The notes under the pieces were generated by a model that was not told the DNA's origin, made no database searches, and saw only the letters and a program-made list of their open reading frames with translations. Below are positions 1-9,749 of a stretch of DNA of 64,000 bases, piece after piece. A program made the translations under genes and the position numbers. This DNA is from Sinosporangium album (GTDB taxonomy: Bacteria > Actinomycetota > Actinomycetes > Streptosporangiales > Streptosporangiaceae), in contig NZ_FNCN01000001.1 in assembly GCF_900100605.1 (NCBI RefSeq), positions 124,001-188,000 on the forward strand, in the 5' to 3' direction. Position 1 is the stretch's first letter. Each line of letters begins with the position of its first letter.

Positions 1-75
1 GGACGCGCCCAGCACGCCCGCTATCTCGTCGATCGTCTCCTGGAGTTCCTCCTGCACCCCACCATTGTTGTGCAT
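1..75 (-). CDS. PucR-type transcriptional regulator, N-terminal fragment
   Basis: Only the first 25 codons are inside the window; the gene runs off the left edge. Read leftward from an ATG at 75 it begins MHNNGG and continues VQEELQETIDEIAGVLGAS. This amphipathic start resembles the N-terminus of PucR-family regulators, which often control the neighbouring proline catabolic genes in actinomycetes. A GGAG lies 9 nt upstream of the ATG; a GTG at 57 is the alternative start. The gene is divergent from proline dehydrogenase, so a shared control region would fall at about 76-151. The family call rests on context and a very short peptide. Confidence 0.4.
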   Translation of the reverse strand, partial: MHNNGGVQEELQETIDEIAGVLGAS

Positions 76-151
76 TTGTATGAACTCCAGCGCCAACGAC
101 CGTGGCGAATGTCGATGGGCCTGGCCTGAGCTGGGGTTTTACGCTGGTTAC

Positions 152-1078
152 ATGCTCGGTTCGTTGCTCTTGGCCGGTTCGCGCAGTGCGCTCGTCCGGC
201 GCGCCGTCTCCGGTTTTCCGGTCACCCGGAAGGTCGTCAACCGGTTCGTCGCCGGCGAGACGACCGCCGACGCCGTCGCCGCGACACGCCGCCTGGCGGC
301 GGCCGGGCTCGCCGTCACCATCGATCACCTGGGCGAGGAGACCCGCGACGCGGCGTCCGCCGGGGAGACGGCCAAAGCGTACGTGGCGCTGCTTGAGGCG
401 CTCCAGCCGTACGACCTGGGGCACCGGGCCGAGGTCTCGGTCAAACTGTCGGCCGTCGGGCAGGCGCTCGGCGCCGACGGCGACCGCATCGCGCTGGAGA
501 ACGCGCGGGTGATCTGCGAGGCGGCCCAGGCCGCGGGCGGCACGGTCACCCTGGACATGGAGGACCACACCACCGTCGACTCCACCCTCGGCATCCTGCG
601 CGACCTGCGGGCCGACTTCCCGGCGACGGGCGTGGCGATCCAGGCGTACCTGTTCCGCAGCGAAGGCGACTGCCGCGACCTCGCCGGCGAAGGATCACGG
701 GTGCGGCTCGTGAAAGGCGCCTACGCCGAGCCCGCGTCGGTCGCCCACCAGAAGAAGGCCGACGTCGACAAGGCCTACGTCCGCGCCCTGCGCATCCTCA
801 TGGAGGGCCGGGGCTACCCGATGATCGCCACCCACGACGACCGGCTGATCGAGATCGCCGAGACCCTGGCGGAACGGTGCGGCAGAGCCCAGGGTACGTA
901 CGAGTACCAAATGCTCTACGGCATCAGAACGGACAAGCAGGAGGCCCTCGCGGGGGCCGGGCACACCATGCGCGTCTACGTGCCCTACGGCGACGACTGG
1001 TACGGCTACTTCATGCGCCGCCTCGCCGAACGGCCCGCCAACATCGCCTTCTTCCTGCGCTCGTTCACGTCAAAGTAA
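152..1078 (+). CDS. Proline dehydrogenase
   Basis: FAD enzyme that oxidises L-proline to 1-pyrroline-5-carboxylate, the first step of proline catabolism. The 308-residue protein is a single-domain PRODH barrel. Family blocks are visible in order: EDHTTVDSTL, IQAYLFRSEGDC, RLVKGAYAEP, IATHDDRL, YEYQMLYGIR, and the C-terminal YFMRRLAERPAN, whose arginines bind the substrate carboxylate in this family. I chose ATG 152 (MLGSLLLAGSR) because the upstream in-frame extension to 65 has no homologous look and would overlap the divergent gene. The next gene encodes the second enzyme of the pathway 24 nt downstream, so the two are very probably one operon that passes the product on to glutamate. Confidence 0.93.
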   Translation: MLGSLLLAGSRSALVRRAVSGFPVTRKVVNRFVAGETTADAVAATRRLAAAGLAVTIDHLGEETRDAASAGETAKAYVALLEALQPYDLGHRAEVSVKLSAVGQALGADGDRIALENARVICEAAQAAGGTVTLDMEDHTTVDSTLGILRDLRADFPATGVAIQAYLFRSEGDCRDLAGEGSRVRLVKGAYAEPASVAHQKKADVDKAYVRALRILMEGRGYPMIATHDDRLIEIAETLAERCGRAQGTYEYQMLYGIRTDKQEALAGAGHTMRVYVPYGDDWYGYFMRRLAERPANIAFFLRSFTSK

Positions 1079-1102
1079 GAATCGTCTAGAAGAGGTCTCC
1101 CT

Positions 1103-2728
<1,626 letters not shown>

Positions 2729-2740
2729 CCTCCATAAGCA

Positions 2741-2778
2741 CGCCCGTGTCCCCGTCGGGCGAGGCGGGGACACGGGCG
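2741..2778 (+). terminator. Intrinsic terminator of the proline operon
   Basis: Perfect 14-bp stem, cgcccgtgtccccg at 2741-2754 pairing with cggggacacgggcg at 2765-2778, around a 10-nt loop. It starts 13 nt after the pruA stop codon. There is no long T tract, as is common in high-GC actinomycetes. Confidence 0.8.
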
Positions 2779-2844
2779 TATCCATGCCCGCCGGGCGGGG
2801 CCGCCGGCGAGCGTCCAGCCGGCGGCTTGCTCACGTTGCCGCCA

Positions 2845-3081
2845 GTAGGCGGCCAACACGATGGGATCACGGCGATCGTCGATGGCGTCCAGGCGCAGTT
2901 TCCCGGGTTCGTGTTCACCCAGGTCGGTGAGGCCGACGCCCACCATCGCCAGGTGCGTTTCCGCTGGGGCCTGGGCCCGGAGGGAGCCGAGCCGCTGGTG
3001 ATCGGATTCGACGTCCTGGTGCTGGACGAGTCAGGCCGGATCCAGGACGTACGCGGTTTCCTGGACAAGGTGCCGGCATGA
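2845..3081 (+). pseudogene. SnoaL/NTF2-like protein, C-terminal remnant
   Basis: An open frame ending at TGA 3081 encodes about 78 residues that read as the C-terminal half of a SnoaL-like (NTF2-fold) protein: GVQAQFPGFVFTQ, DAHHRQVRFRWGLGPEG, VIGFDVLVLDESGRI, then GFLDKVPA. The N-terminal half is missing. Upstream, the frame runs straight back into the pruA terminator and has no plausible start codon or ribosome site. The last codons overlap the DUF1330 gene by ATGA, which suggests the two were once a coupled pair. The remnant is probably untranslated now. Confidence 0.6.
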
Positions 3082-3440
3082 CGGCGCCGCGCGCGTACGT
3101 GATCGCTTACCTGAAGGATGTCGAAGTCGGCCCGGAAATCGTGGAGTACATCGAGCGGATCGAGGCCACGATGGTACCGTACGGCGGTCGCTACCTCGTG
3201 CACGGCGGACAGCTCATCGGGTATGAGGGAACCTGGGACAGCGACATCGTGATGCTGGAATTCCCCGATCTGGCCAGCGCTCAGGAGTGGTACAAGTCGC
3301 CGGACTACCAGGCGATCCTGCCGCTCCGCACCGAGCACGCGACCTCGATGGTCGCACTGGTCGAGGGGGTACCCGACGGCCATCGTGCCATCCACAAGAT
3401 CCGGCAGCTGTTCCCGCATCAGGCCGCCCCGGCCAGCTAG
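3078..3440 (+). CDS. DUF1330 family protein
   Basis: A 120-residue small ferredoxin-like-fold protein of the DUF1330 family, recognised from YVIAYLKDVEVGPEIVEYIERI, the GGRYLVHGGQLIGYEGTW segment, VMLEFPDLASAQEWYKSPDY and QAILPLR. Members resemble dimeric alpha/beta barrel proteins such as antibiotic monooxygenases, but no reaction is established. ATG 3078 overlaps the TGA of the preceding SnoaL-like remnant by 4 nt, so translation was probably coupled to that gene. With the remnant truncated and a terminator just upstream, present expression is uncertain. Confidence 0.8.
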   Translation: MTAPRAYVIAYLKDVEVGPEIVEYIERIEATMVPYGGRYLVHGGQLIGYEGTWDSDIVMLEFPDLASAQEWYKSPDYQAILPLRTEHATSMVALVEGVPDGHRAIHKIRQLFPHQAAPAS

Positions 3441-3706
3441 GCGAGCCGGGCACGCACCGACCACCACTCAGCGATGCCCCGCGGCCTCCCGTCGACGTCG
3501 CTGTGAACGATCCCGACCACATGGCCGCAGATCAGGATGAATGTTCGGCGACGTCGGCGGCCGGCATCGGGATCACTCGCAACCTGGTCAAGCGCGTCCT
3601 CGGCCTGGCAAGTCGCTCTCGGCGGCACACCAGGCAGTTGTCGAGGATCTGCCGACAGCGGGGAATATGGAGGAGCTGGAGGAGTTCCTCTTCCAGTTCC
3701 GGCCGG

Positions 3707-4471
3707 TCATGTCTCCGTACGGCGGCGCAGCAGATAGGTGTCCATGATCCAGCCCTTGCGGGCGCGGGCCTCGGAGCGGGCCGCGACGATCTGCTCGGCC
3801 ACCTGCCGTACCGGCCCGGAGATCAGGATCTCGTCGGGCATCCCCAGGTAGGCGCCCCAGAAGATCTCGAGGTCGGGGTCGTCGAGTTCGGCGAAGGTGT
3901 TGTGCGCGTCGAGCATGACCACGAGGTCGTCGACGTCTCCGGGTCGGCCCTCGGCGAGCCGCCGCCCGGTGGTGATCTGCACGGGGCGGCCCACCCGGTT
4001 CAGGCCGGTCCGGTGCCGTGCGGCGAGCGCGGAGACGCTGCTGATCCCGGGGATCACCTCGATCTGGAATGTGATACCGGTCCGAGCCAGCACATCCTCA
4101 AGGATCGGGAGGGTGCTGTCGTACAGGCTCGGATCTCCCCATACCAGGAACGCCCCGGTCTGCCCTGGACCGAGTTCTCGCTCGATCAGTTCCCCGCAGA
4201 CATCCGCCCGGCGCCGGCGCCAGTCGTGGACGGCCTCGGCGTAGGCGCCGGCGGAGCGGTCGCGTTCGGGATCCCTGCCCCGCACCAGCCGGAACGGCCG
4301 ATCTCCGCAATGCCGCCGCAGGATCTCCTCCCGCAGGTCCACCAGCTCCTGCTTGACCTCCCCCTTGTCCAGCACAAAGAAGACGTCCACCCGGTTCAGC
4401 GCCTTGACCGCTTGGACGGTGACCTGGTCGGGATCACCCGCTCCGATTCCAATGACGATGATTGTCTGCAT
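3707..4471 (-). CDS. cobF: Precorrin-6A synthase (deacetylating)
   Basis: SAM-dependent methyltransferase of the aerobic cobalamin pathway. It methylates precorrin-5 at C1 and releases acetate to give precorrin-6A. The 254-residue protein has the tetrapyrrole methylase fold: VIGIGAGDPDQVTVQAVKAL at the N-terminus, a GDPSLYDST block, and EVIPGISSVSALAARH. The start is ATG 4471 (MQTIIVIGIG); the in-frame extension to 4705 is low-complexity repeat sequence and was left out. No other cobalamin gene lies within the window, so cobF is detached from its pathway here. Confidence 0.92.
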   Translation of the reverse strand: MQTIIVIGIGAGDPDQVTVQAVKALNRVDVFFVLDKGEVKQELVDLREEILRRHCGDRPFRLVRGRDPERDRSAGAYAEAVHDWRRRRADVCGELIERELGPGQTGAFLVWGDPSLYDSTLPILEDVLARTGITFQIEVIPGISSVSALAARHRTGLNRVGRPVQITTGRRLAEGRPGDVDDLVVMLDAHNTFAELDDPDLEIFWGAYLGMPDEILISGPVRQVAEQIVAARSEARARKGWIMDTYLLRRRTET

Positions 4472-4555
4472 TGCCCTAGCCTCTCGCACGTCGCACGGAC
4501 CTCCGGCGCCCGGTCCGCAGTTGGCGGACGGCATGTCCACAGTGTCGACGGGCCA

Positions 4556-4620
4556 GGTCGACCGGCCGGGTCGACCGGCCGGGCTGACCGGCCGGGCTGA
4601 CCGGCCGGGTTGACCGGTCT
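4556..4620. repeat. 13-bp tandem repeat upstream of htpG
   Basis: Five consecutive 13-bp units: ggtcgaccggccg twice, ggctgaccggccg twice, then the degenerate ggttgaccggtct. They lie between the divergent cobF and htpG genes, about 100 nt before the htpG start. Each unit contains the dyad accggcc/ggtc, so the array may fold or bind a regulator. No role can be read from sequence. Confidence 0.85.
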
Positions 4621-4721
4621 GGGCCCCCTCCTTAGGCTCGGGCCGATCACAGGCTGCCTCCCCCGGCCGACTCCTGCGGGGTTGCGGCCTGCCGTCCCGA
4701 CACACATCGAAGAGGGAGCCG

Positions 4722-6773
4722 ATGAGCGTAGACGCGACTGAAGAGACATTCAGATTCCAGGCCGAGGTGGCGCAACTCCTGGACCTGATGACCCATTCGC
4801 TCTACAGCAACAAGGAGATCTTCCTGCGTGAGCTGATCTCGAACGCCTCCGACGCGATCGACCGGCTGCGTTTCGAACGGTTCTCCCGGCCCGAACTCGC
4901 CGAAGAGGCCGATAGCGACGAGAAGCTCCGGATCCGGGTCGCGTTCGACCCGGAGGCCCGCACGATCACGGTGTCCGACAACGGCATCGGGATGAGCAGG
5001 GAGGAGGTGATCGGCAACATCGGCACCATCGCCAAGTCCGGCACCGGCGAGTTCCTCAAGAAGCTGAGCGGCGACCAGCGCGGCGACGCGGCGCTCATCG
5101 GCCAGTTCGGCGTGGGGTTCTACTCGGCGTTCGTGGTGGCCGAGCGGGTCGTGCTGACCACGCGCCGGGCGGGCGCGCCGCCCAGCGAGGGCGTGCGCTG
5201 GTCGTCGGACGGCAAAGGCGAGTACACCCTGGAGACCGTCCACGGCGACACCCGCGGCACCGCGATCGTGCTGCATCTGCGGGAGGGCGAGGACGACCTG
5301 CTGAACGGCTACCGCCTCCGGTCCGTCATCCAGAAGTACTCCGACCACATCAGTCTGCCGATCGTGATGGCGTCGGAGGCATCGGCCGACGGCGAGGCGG
5401 CCGATGCCGAGGGCACCACCCAGAAAACAGCCGAGGAAACAGCCGAGGAAACAGCCGAGGAAACCACCGTCAACCGGGGCTCGGCCCTGTGGACCCGCCC
5501 CAAAAGCGAGCTGACCGAGGCGGACTACCACGGTTTCTATAAGCACGTCAGCCACGACTTCAGCGACCCGCTCGCCTATCTGCACGCCAAAGTCGAAGGC
5601 CGCTACGAATACACGCTGCTGCTGTTCGTCCCCTCCCGGGCCCCCTACGACCTGTGGGCGCAGCAGCCGCGCCAGGGCGTGAAGCTCCACGTCCAGCGGG
5701 TGTTCATCCTTGAGGACAGCGGCCAGGTGCTGCCGCACTATCTCAGGTTCGTGCGCGGCGTCATCGACTCCGGCGATCTGCCGCTGAACGTCTCCCGGGA
5801 GATGATGCAGGGCAGCCGGGCCGTGGACCACATCCGCGGCAGCGCCGTCAAGAAGGTGCTGAAGCTCCTCAAGGACATGGCGGAGAACGACGCGGAGAAG
5901 TACGCGGCGTTCTGGAAGCAGTTCGGCGCCGTGCTCAAGGAGGGTGTCGCCGAGGACTACGGCAACCGCGAGGAGATCGCGGGGCTGCTGCGGTTCACCT
6001 CGACCTACTCCCCCACGCAGGAGCCGGACGTCTCCCTCGACGACTACGCGGGCCGCATGAAGGACGGGCAGGACAAGATCTACTACCTGCTCGCCCCGAC
6101 GCTCTCCGCCGCGTCGACCAGCCCGCACCTGGAGGCGTTCCGGAAGAAGGGCATCGAGGTGCTGCTTCTCGGCGAGGTCGTGGACAACTGGGTGGTGACC
6201 GGCCTGCTGCAGGAGTTCAAGGGCACGCGGCTGCAGTCGGTCGCCCAGGGCGTCCCGGACTTCGGCGACCTGGAGGACGCGGCGGAGAAGGAGGAGTCCG
6301 AGAGGGCCGCCGCCGACTTCGCGGAGCTGCTCGGCCGGCTGAAGGAGACCCTGAACGGCAAAGCCTGGGACGTGCGGGTGACGAGCCGCCTCACCACATC
6401 TCCGGCCTGCATCGTGGCCAACGAGGCGGAGACGGACTTCAGCCTGGCGCAGCGGCTGCGCGGATCGGGGCTGCCCAACCAGCCGGTCCTGGAGGTCAAC
6501 CCGCGCCATCCGCTGGTCGAGCGGCTGCGGCGCGAGCAGGACGAGGCGCGTCTCGCCGACTGGGCTCACATCCTCTTCAACCAGGCCGCGCTCACCTTGG
6601 GAGCGCGCCTGGACGACCCGGCCGATTTCGTCGGCCGCCTCAACGGCCTGCTCGTCACCCTGACGGGTGACACAGGCAGCACAGACGGCACAGACGGCAC
6701 GGACGGCACAGGCGACACAGACGGCACAGACGGCAGCCCCGGACACGGCGACCCGGGAGCCGAGCCCCGGTGA
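4722..6773 (+). CDS. htpG: Molecular chaperone HtpG (Hsp90)
   Basis: Cytosolic ATP-dependent Hsp90 chaperone. The 683-residue protein carries the GHKL ATPase blocks ELISNASDAIDRLR, DNGIGM and GQFGVGFYSAFVV, followed by the middle and C-terminal dimerisation regions. It is longer than the usual 620-640 residues because of two low-complexity additions. One is an acidic ETAEETAEE insert after the ATPase domain, encoded by three perfect 12-bp repeats at 5425-5460. The other is a C-terminal tail of TDG repeats encoded by 9-bp repeats at about 6670-6735. ATG 4722 follows GAGGGAG. The gene stands alone, with a 13-bp repeat array and cobF divergently upstream. Confidence 0.95.
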   Translation: MSVDATEETFRFQAEVAQLLDLMTHSLYSNKEIFLRELISNASDAIDRLRFERFSRPELAEEADSDEKLRIRVAFDPEARTITVSDNGIGMSREEVIGNIGTIAKSGTGEFLKKLSGDQRGDAALIGQFGVGFYSAFVVAERVVLTTRRAGAPPSEGVRWSSDGKGEYTLETVHGDTRGTAIVLHLREGEDDLLNGYRLRSVIQKYSDHISLPIVMASEASADGEAADAEGTTQKTAEETAEETAEETTVNRGSALWTRPKSELTEADYHGFYKHVSHDFSDPLAYLHAKVEGRYEYTLLLFVPSRAPYDLWAQQPRQGVKLHVQRVFILEDSGQVLPHYLRFVRGVIDSGDLPLNVSREMMQGSRAVDHIRGSAVKKVLKLLKDMAENDAEKYAAFWKQFGAVLKEGVAEDYGNREEIAGLLRFTSTYSPTQEPDVSLDDYAGRMKDGQDKIYYLLAPTLSAASTSPHLEAFRKKGIEVLLLGEVVDNWVVTGLLQEFKGTRLQSVAQGVPDFGDLEDAAEKEESERAAADFAELLGRLKETLNGKAWDVRVTSRLTTSPACIVANEAETDFSLAQRLRGSGLPNQPVLEVNPRHPLVERLRREQDEARLADWAHILFNQAALTLGARLDDPADFVGRLNGLLVTLTGDTGSTDGTDGTDGTGDTDGTDGSPGHGDPGAEPR

Positions 6774-6881
6774 CATCGGCCGGGCACGGCGAGGCCGGCT
6801 TCCTTTGCGGCTTTGTGGTTGAAGATTGAGCGGTCACAGCAGGTCCGGCTGCGGAAAACCCGGATAATTGACAAAGAGGGC

Positions 6882-6910
6882 GCCCGGGACTCGCCATATC
6901 AGTCCCGGGC
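6882..6910. terminator. Bidirectional terminator between htpG and the biosynthetic cluster
   Basis: Inverted repeat gcccgggact (6882-6891) and agtcccgggc (6901-6910) with a 9-nt loop. It lies between the convergent htpG gene and the DAO-family gene and could stop transcription from both sides. Confidence 0.65.
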
Positions 6911-6948
6911 CCCTCCTCTGTTCCGGGCGCCTCCGGCCCCGGGAGCGG

Positions 6949-8022
6949 TCAGATGACGGCGCGGAGGGTTCGGGCGGCGAGGCCGGGCGCCAGCCGTACT
7001 CCCGACCCGGAGCCGCCCAGGGCGGCGGCGAGGCCGGGCAGCCCGGGGGACGTGAGGACGACGGGCAGCCGGTCGGGGGTGTAGAGGTCGCAGAAGGCCC
7101 TTCCGCCGGTGACGAGGCCAGCGGCGTCGGGCAGCCGGTCGGCGAGCATGCGCGTGCCCTCCAGGATGTCGGCGTGGTCGGCCCTGCCGTCCACGCTCTC
7201 CGGGTCCGTCCCCCAGGCGTCGCGGCGGAAGCTGACGAGGGCCTGCCCCGCCGCGAGCGGAAGCACGAACAGGTCGTCGGCGACGAAGTAGACCAGAGGG
7301 TCGCCGAAGCGCACCGGCAGCCGCGCGTGCAGGGCGGCGATGCGTTTGCGTCGTGCTCCCGGGGGGTCTCCGAGTGCGACCGGCAGCGGCTCCGGCAGAT
7401 CCCACGGACCGGGCGCGAGAACCACCCTCCGGGCCCGCCACTCCCCTTCGGCCCGCAGCACGTAGCCCTCCCGGGAGGCGTCCACCCGCCGGACGCGCTG
7501 CCCGATCTCGACCGCCGTACGGCCGCGGCCTACGGCGGCCGACAGCAGGGCGTCGGCCAGGGGGCGGGCGTGGACGACCGCCCCCGGCTCATCGTGCGTC
7601 ACGAACACCTCGCCCGGAGCGGTGGACAGACCGGGCAGCATCTCCTCGACCCTGTCCCGCTCGGCCGCGGTGAGCGGGCGCAGCACGGCCGCGACCTGGG
7701 TGCCGAACCGCTCTAGGCGGTCGCGGGGCAGGAGGTACACGATGGGGACCTCGCGGAGGAAGGCCCCGGCGGCGGTGCCGCGCAGGTCGGCGTATCTCGC
7801 GCGGCTGTCGGCGACCAGCGCGCGATGCCCCGGTGTCGCGGCGATGGGGAAGTCCGCGCCGGCCGACCACGCGGTCGCGCCGCTTCCGGGGGCGTGCCGT
7901 TCCAGGACCACGATGTCCCAGTCGGGCCGCAGCCGGCCGGCCTCGTAGGCGACGAAGGCGCCCACGATGCCTCCGCCGACCACGGCCAGGTCCGCCGTCA
8001 ACGCCCGCCCCCGAGCCACCAC
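6949..8022 (-). CDS. DAO-family FAD-dependent oxidoreductase (hydrazine pathway)
   Basis: A 357-residue flavoprotein of the glycine oxidase/D-amino acid oxidase family. The dinucleotide fold VVGGGIVGAFVAYEA starts at about residue 14, a second FAD element is RRVVLAPGPW, and the end reads ALGGSGSGVRLAPG. In known hydrazine pathways a homologue oxidises the N-N linked lysine adduct so that the lysine half leaves as aminoadipate semialdehyde and a free hydrazino acid remains. That role is inferred here from the neighbours. It is the last gene of the operon. The GTG start at 8022 overlaps the cupin gene by 25 nt; a TTG at 8001 giving a 4-nt overlap is a fair alternative. Confidence 0.85.
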   Translation of the reverse strand: MVARGRALTADLAVVGGGIVGAFVAYEAGRLRPDWDIVVLERHAPGSGATAWSAGADFPIAATPGHRALVADSRARYADLRGTAAGAFLREVPIVYLLPRDRLERFGTQVAAVLRPLTAAERDRVEEMLPGLSTAPGEVFVTHDEPGAVVHARPLADALLSAAVGRGRTAVEIGQRVRRVDASREGYVLRAEGEWRARRVVLAPGPWDLPEPLPVALGDPPGARRKRIAALHARLPVRFGDPLVYFVADDLFVLPLAAGQALVSFRRDAWGTDPESVDGRADHADILEGTRMLADRLPDAAGLVTGGRAFCDLYTPDRLPVVLTSPGLPGLAAALGGSGSGVRLAPGLAARTLRAVI

Positions 8023-8342
8023 ACGCTGAAGACCTCAAGCGGCTCCGCCCCCGCCTGCACCTGGTGCGGAACCATGGACGGGAAGTAGACGGCGTCGCCG
8101 GGGCCGACCTCGATCTCCTCGCGGTCGGAGCGCACCGTGCCGGTGCCGGTGCGCACCAGCCACAGCTCGGCCACCTCGTGGACGTCGAGTTCGCTCACGG
8201 CGCCGGAGGGCACCACGAACCTGGAGCCTTGGAACGGCCAGGCCTGCGCGGGCTCCCCGGCTCCGGTGGAGATCTCCTCCACGACCATGCCCGACGGCGT
8301 CGCGTCCGCGGTGCCGTACCGGATTTTCACGGGTCGGGTCAA
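7998..8342 (-). CDS. Single-domain cupin, probable N-N bond forming partner
   Basis: A 114-residue small cupin. The two cupin motifs appear as SELDVHEVAELWLVRTG (H55, E59) and VGPGDAVYFPSMVPHQVQ (H93), so likely metal ligands are present although the first motif lacks the second histidine of a classical HxH. In s56-p1-type pathways a cupin domain fused to a MetRS-like domain rearranges the amino acid ester of N6-hydroxylysine into a hydrazine. Here it is a separate protein. It overlaps the lysine hydroxylase by 4 nt and the DAO-family gene by 25 nt. The function is inferred from this context. Confidence 0.82.
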   Translation of the reverse strand: MTRPVKIRYGTADATPSGMVVEEISTGAGEPAQAWPFQGSRFVVPSGAVSELDVHEVAELWLVRTGTGTVRSDREEIEVGPGDAVYFPSMVPHQVQAGAEPLEVFSVWWLGGGR

Positions 8343-9724
8343 CGTCCCTCCACAGGTGCGAGATCCAAGGGGAACGGGCCGTGCACCGGGATGTGGTCCC
8401 CGGGCGGCGGCGGGACCGCGCCGCGGTCCCGGTCTTGGTCCAACTCCGGCTGCCGGGCCCAGGTCACGGTGGTGGAGAAGCCGTCGAGGCGGTAGATCTC
8501 CTGGTCCGTCAGAGAATTGATCACTTGTGCGCTGCGCCAGGCGCCCAGGCTGAGATTGGGGTCGGCGATTCCATGCGTGCTCTCCGCCCAGTTCTGCACA
8601 TAGATGCGAAGGTGGTCAGGGCCGTCCCACTCCAGGGAGTAGTCCGGTCGTATCCGGAAGTCGCCGTGTTCGTTGACAAGTCGTTCCCGCAGGGGCTCCA
8701 TATAGTCGGGGAAGGGACTGCGGTAGCCCGTACAGAAGATCACCACGTCGGCGACCGAGCGTTCCATCTTCCCGGTGTCGCCCTCGCGCAGTGTCACCGC
8801 CAGCCCGGAGCCATGAGACGAGCCGTGCGAGCGCAGGTCCGTCACCCGGCGGTTCGGCAAAAGGTGGTGGCGCAACCGCCCTCCGGCGATGTCCAGCTCG
8901 TACAGCCGGCGATAGATCGTGCGCAGCAGCGTCTCCGATATGCCGTCGCTGGCCAGCCGCTGGTGCCGGAGCAGTTCCGTCCTGCGCTCCGGCGGCAGGG
9001 TCTGGAAGTGGTCCACGTACGGCGGCGCGAACCACTCGTTGCTGAACGGCGAGTCGTCGAGAGGCAGGAAGCCGACGCGGCTGGAGATCCACAGCAGCGA
9101 GGCGGGGAGTTCCCGATCGTCGGCCAGCAGGTGGTCGACGACCTCCGCGCCGCTCTGGCCGGCGCCGACGACCACGACGCGCCGTCCCCGCACGGCAGGC
9201 CGCACATGCAGCAGGTCATTGCTGTGCAGTACGTCGCGTCCCTCGAACACGGCGGCGAAGTCCGGCAGGGCCGGGACCCGGCCGGACCCGAGCACCAGAG
9301 CCGGGGCGGCGAACCGGCCTCCCTCTTCGCAGACGACCTCGAACCCCGCGTCGGCCACCTGGACGGATTTGACCCGCTGCCCCCAGTGGATGCCGGGCAG
9401 CTGGTCGGCCACCCACTGGTAGTACTGCTCGAATTCCTGCCGGGAGCAGCCGACCTGGTTGGCGATCAGCGAGCGGTAGATGCGGCCGTGGTGCACCAGG
9501 AAGTTGAGATAGGAGTAGCGGCTGGTGGGATCGATGAGTGTGACCAGGTCCTTGAGGTAGGACACCTGGAGACGGGCCCCGGGGAGCATCATCCCCGGGT
9601 GCCATTGGAATCTCGGCCGGGCTTCCAGGAATCGCGCCCGCAGACCGGCGACCGGTCGCGCCAGCGCGGCCAGACTCAGGTTCGACGGCCCCACCCCGAT
9701 GCCGACCACGTCACATTGTTCCAC
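8339..9724 (-). CDS. L-lysine N6-monooxygenase family enzyme
   Basis: FAD- and NADPH-dependent amine hydroxylase of the lysine/ornithine N-monooxygenase family, 461 residues. Visible elements are the FAD motif GIGVGPSNLSLAAL near residue 8, the substrate-region block LKDLVTLIDPTSRYSYLNFL, the NADPH motif VVVVGAGQSGAEV, and the FCTGYRSPFPDY block typical of these enzymes. It should make N6-hydroxylysine, though ornithine cannot be excluded from sequence alone. No siderophore synthetase is nearby. Instead a MetRS-like gene and a cupin flank it, which points to hydrazine formation. The GTG start at 9724 follows aaggaggt. Confidence 0.93.
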   Translation of the reverse strand: MEQCDVVGIGVGPSNLSLAALARPVAGLRARFLEARPRFQWHPGMMLPGARLQVSYLKDLVTLIDPTSRYSYLNFLVHHGRIYRSLIANQVGCSRQEFEQYYQWVADQLPGIHWGQRVKSVQVADAGFEVVCEEGGRFAAPALVLGSGRVPALPDFAAVFEGRDVLHSNDLLHVRPAVRGRRVVVVGAGQSGAEVVDHLLADDRELPASLLWISSRVGFLPLDDSPFSNEWFAPPYVDHFQTLPPERRTELLRHQRLASDGISETLLRTIYRRLYELDIAGGRLRHHLLPNRRVTDLRSHGSSHGSGLAVTLREGDTGKMERSVADVVIFCTGYRSPFPDYMEPLRERLVNEHGDFRIRPDYSLEWDGPDHLRIYVQNWAESTHGIADPNLSLGAWRSAQVINSLTDQEIYRLDGFSTTVTWARQPELDQDRDRGAVPPPPGDHIPVHGPFPLDLAPVEGR

Positions 9725-9749
9725 CGGACCTCCTTGTCGTTCGGAGCGT

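Noticed and set aside
3541-3747. 68-residue plus-strand open frame between DUF1330 and cobF
   Set aside because: The segment AAHQAVVEDLPTAGNMEELEEFLFQF looks protein-like, but there is no start signal or recognised family and it overlaps the cobF end.
4647-6776. 709-residue minus-strand open frame
   Set aside because: Antisense to htpG. Its sequence is high-GC shadow composition with no family motif.
8339-9724. Hydroxamate siderophore pathway
   Set aside because: The hydroxylase family allows it, but no acetyl/formyltransferase, IucA/IucC or NRPS gene is nearby.
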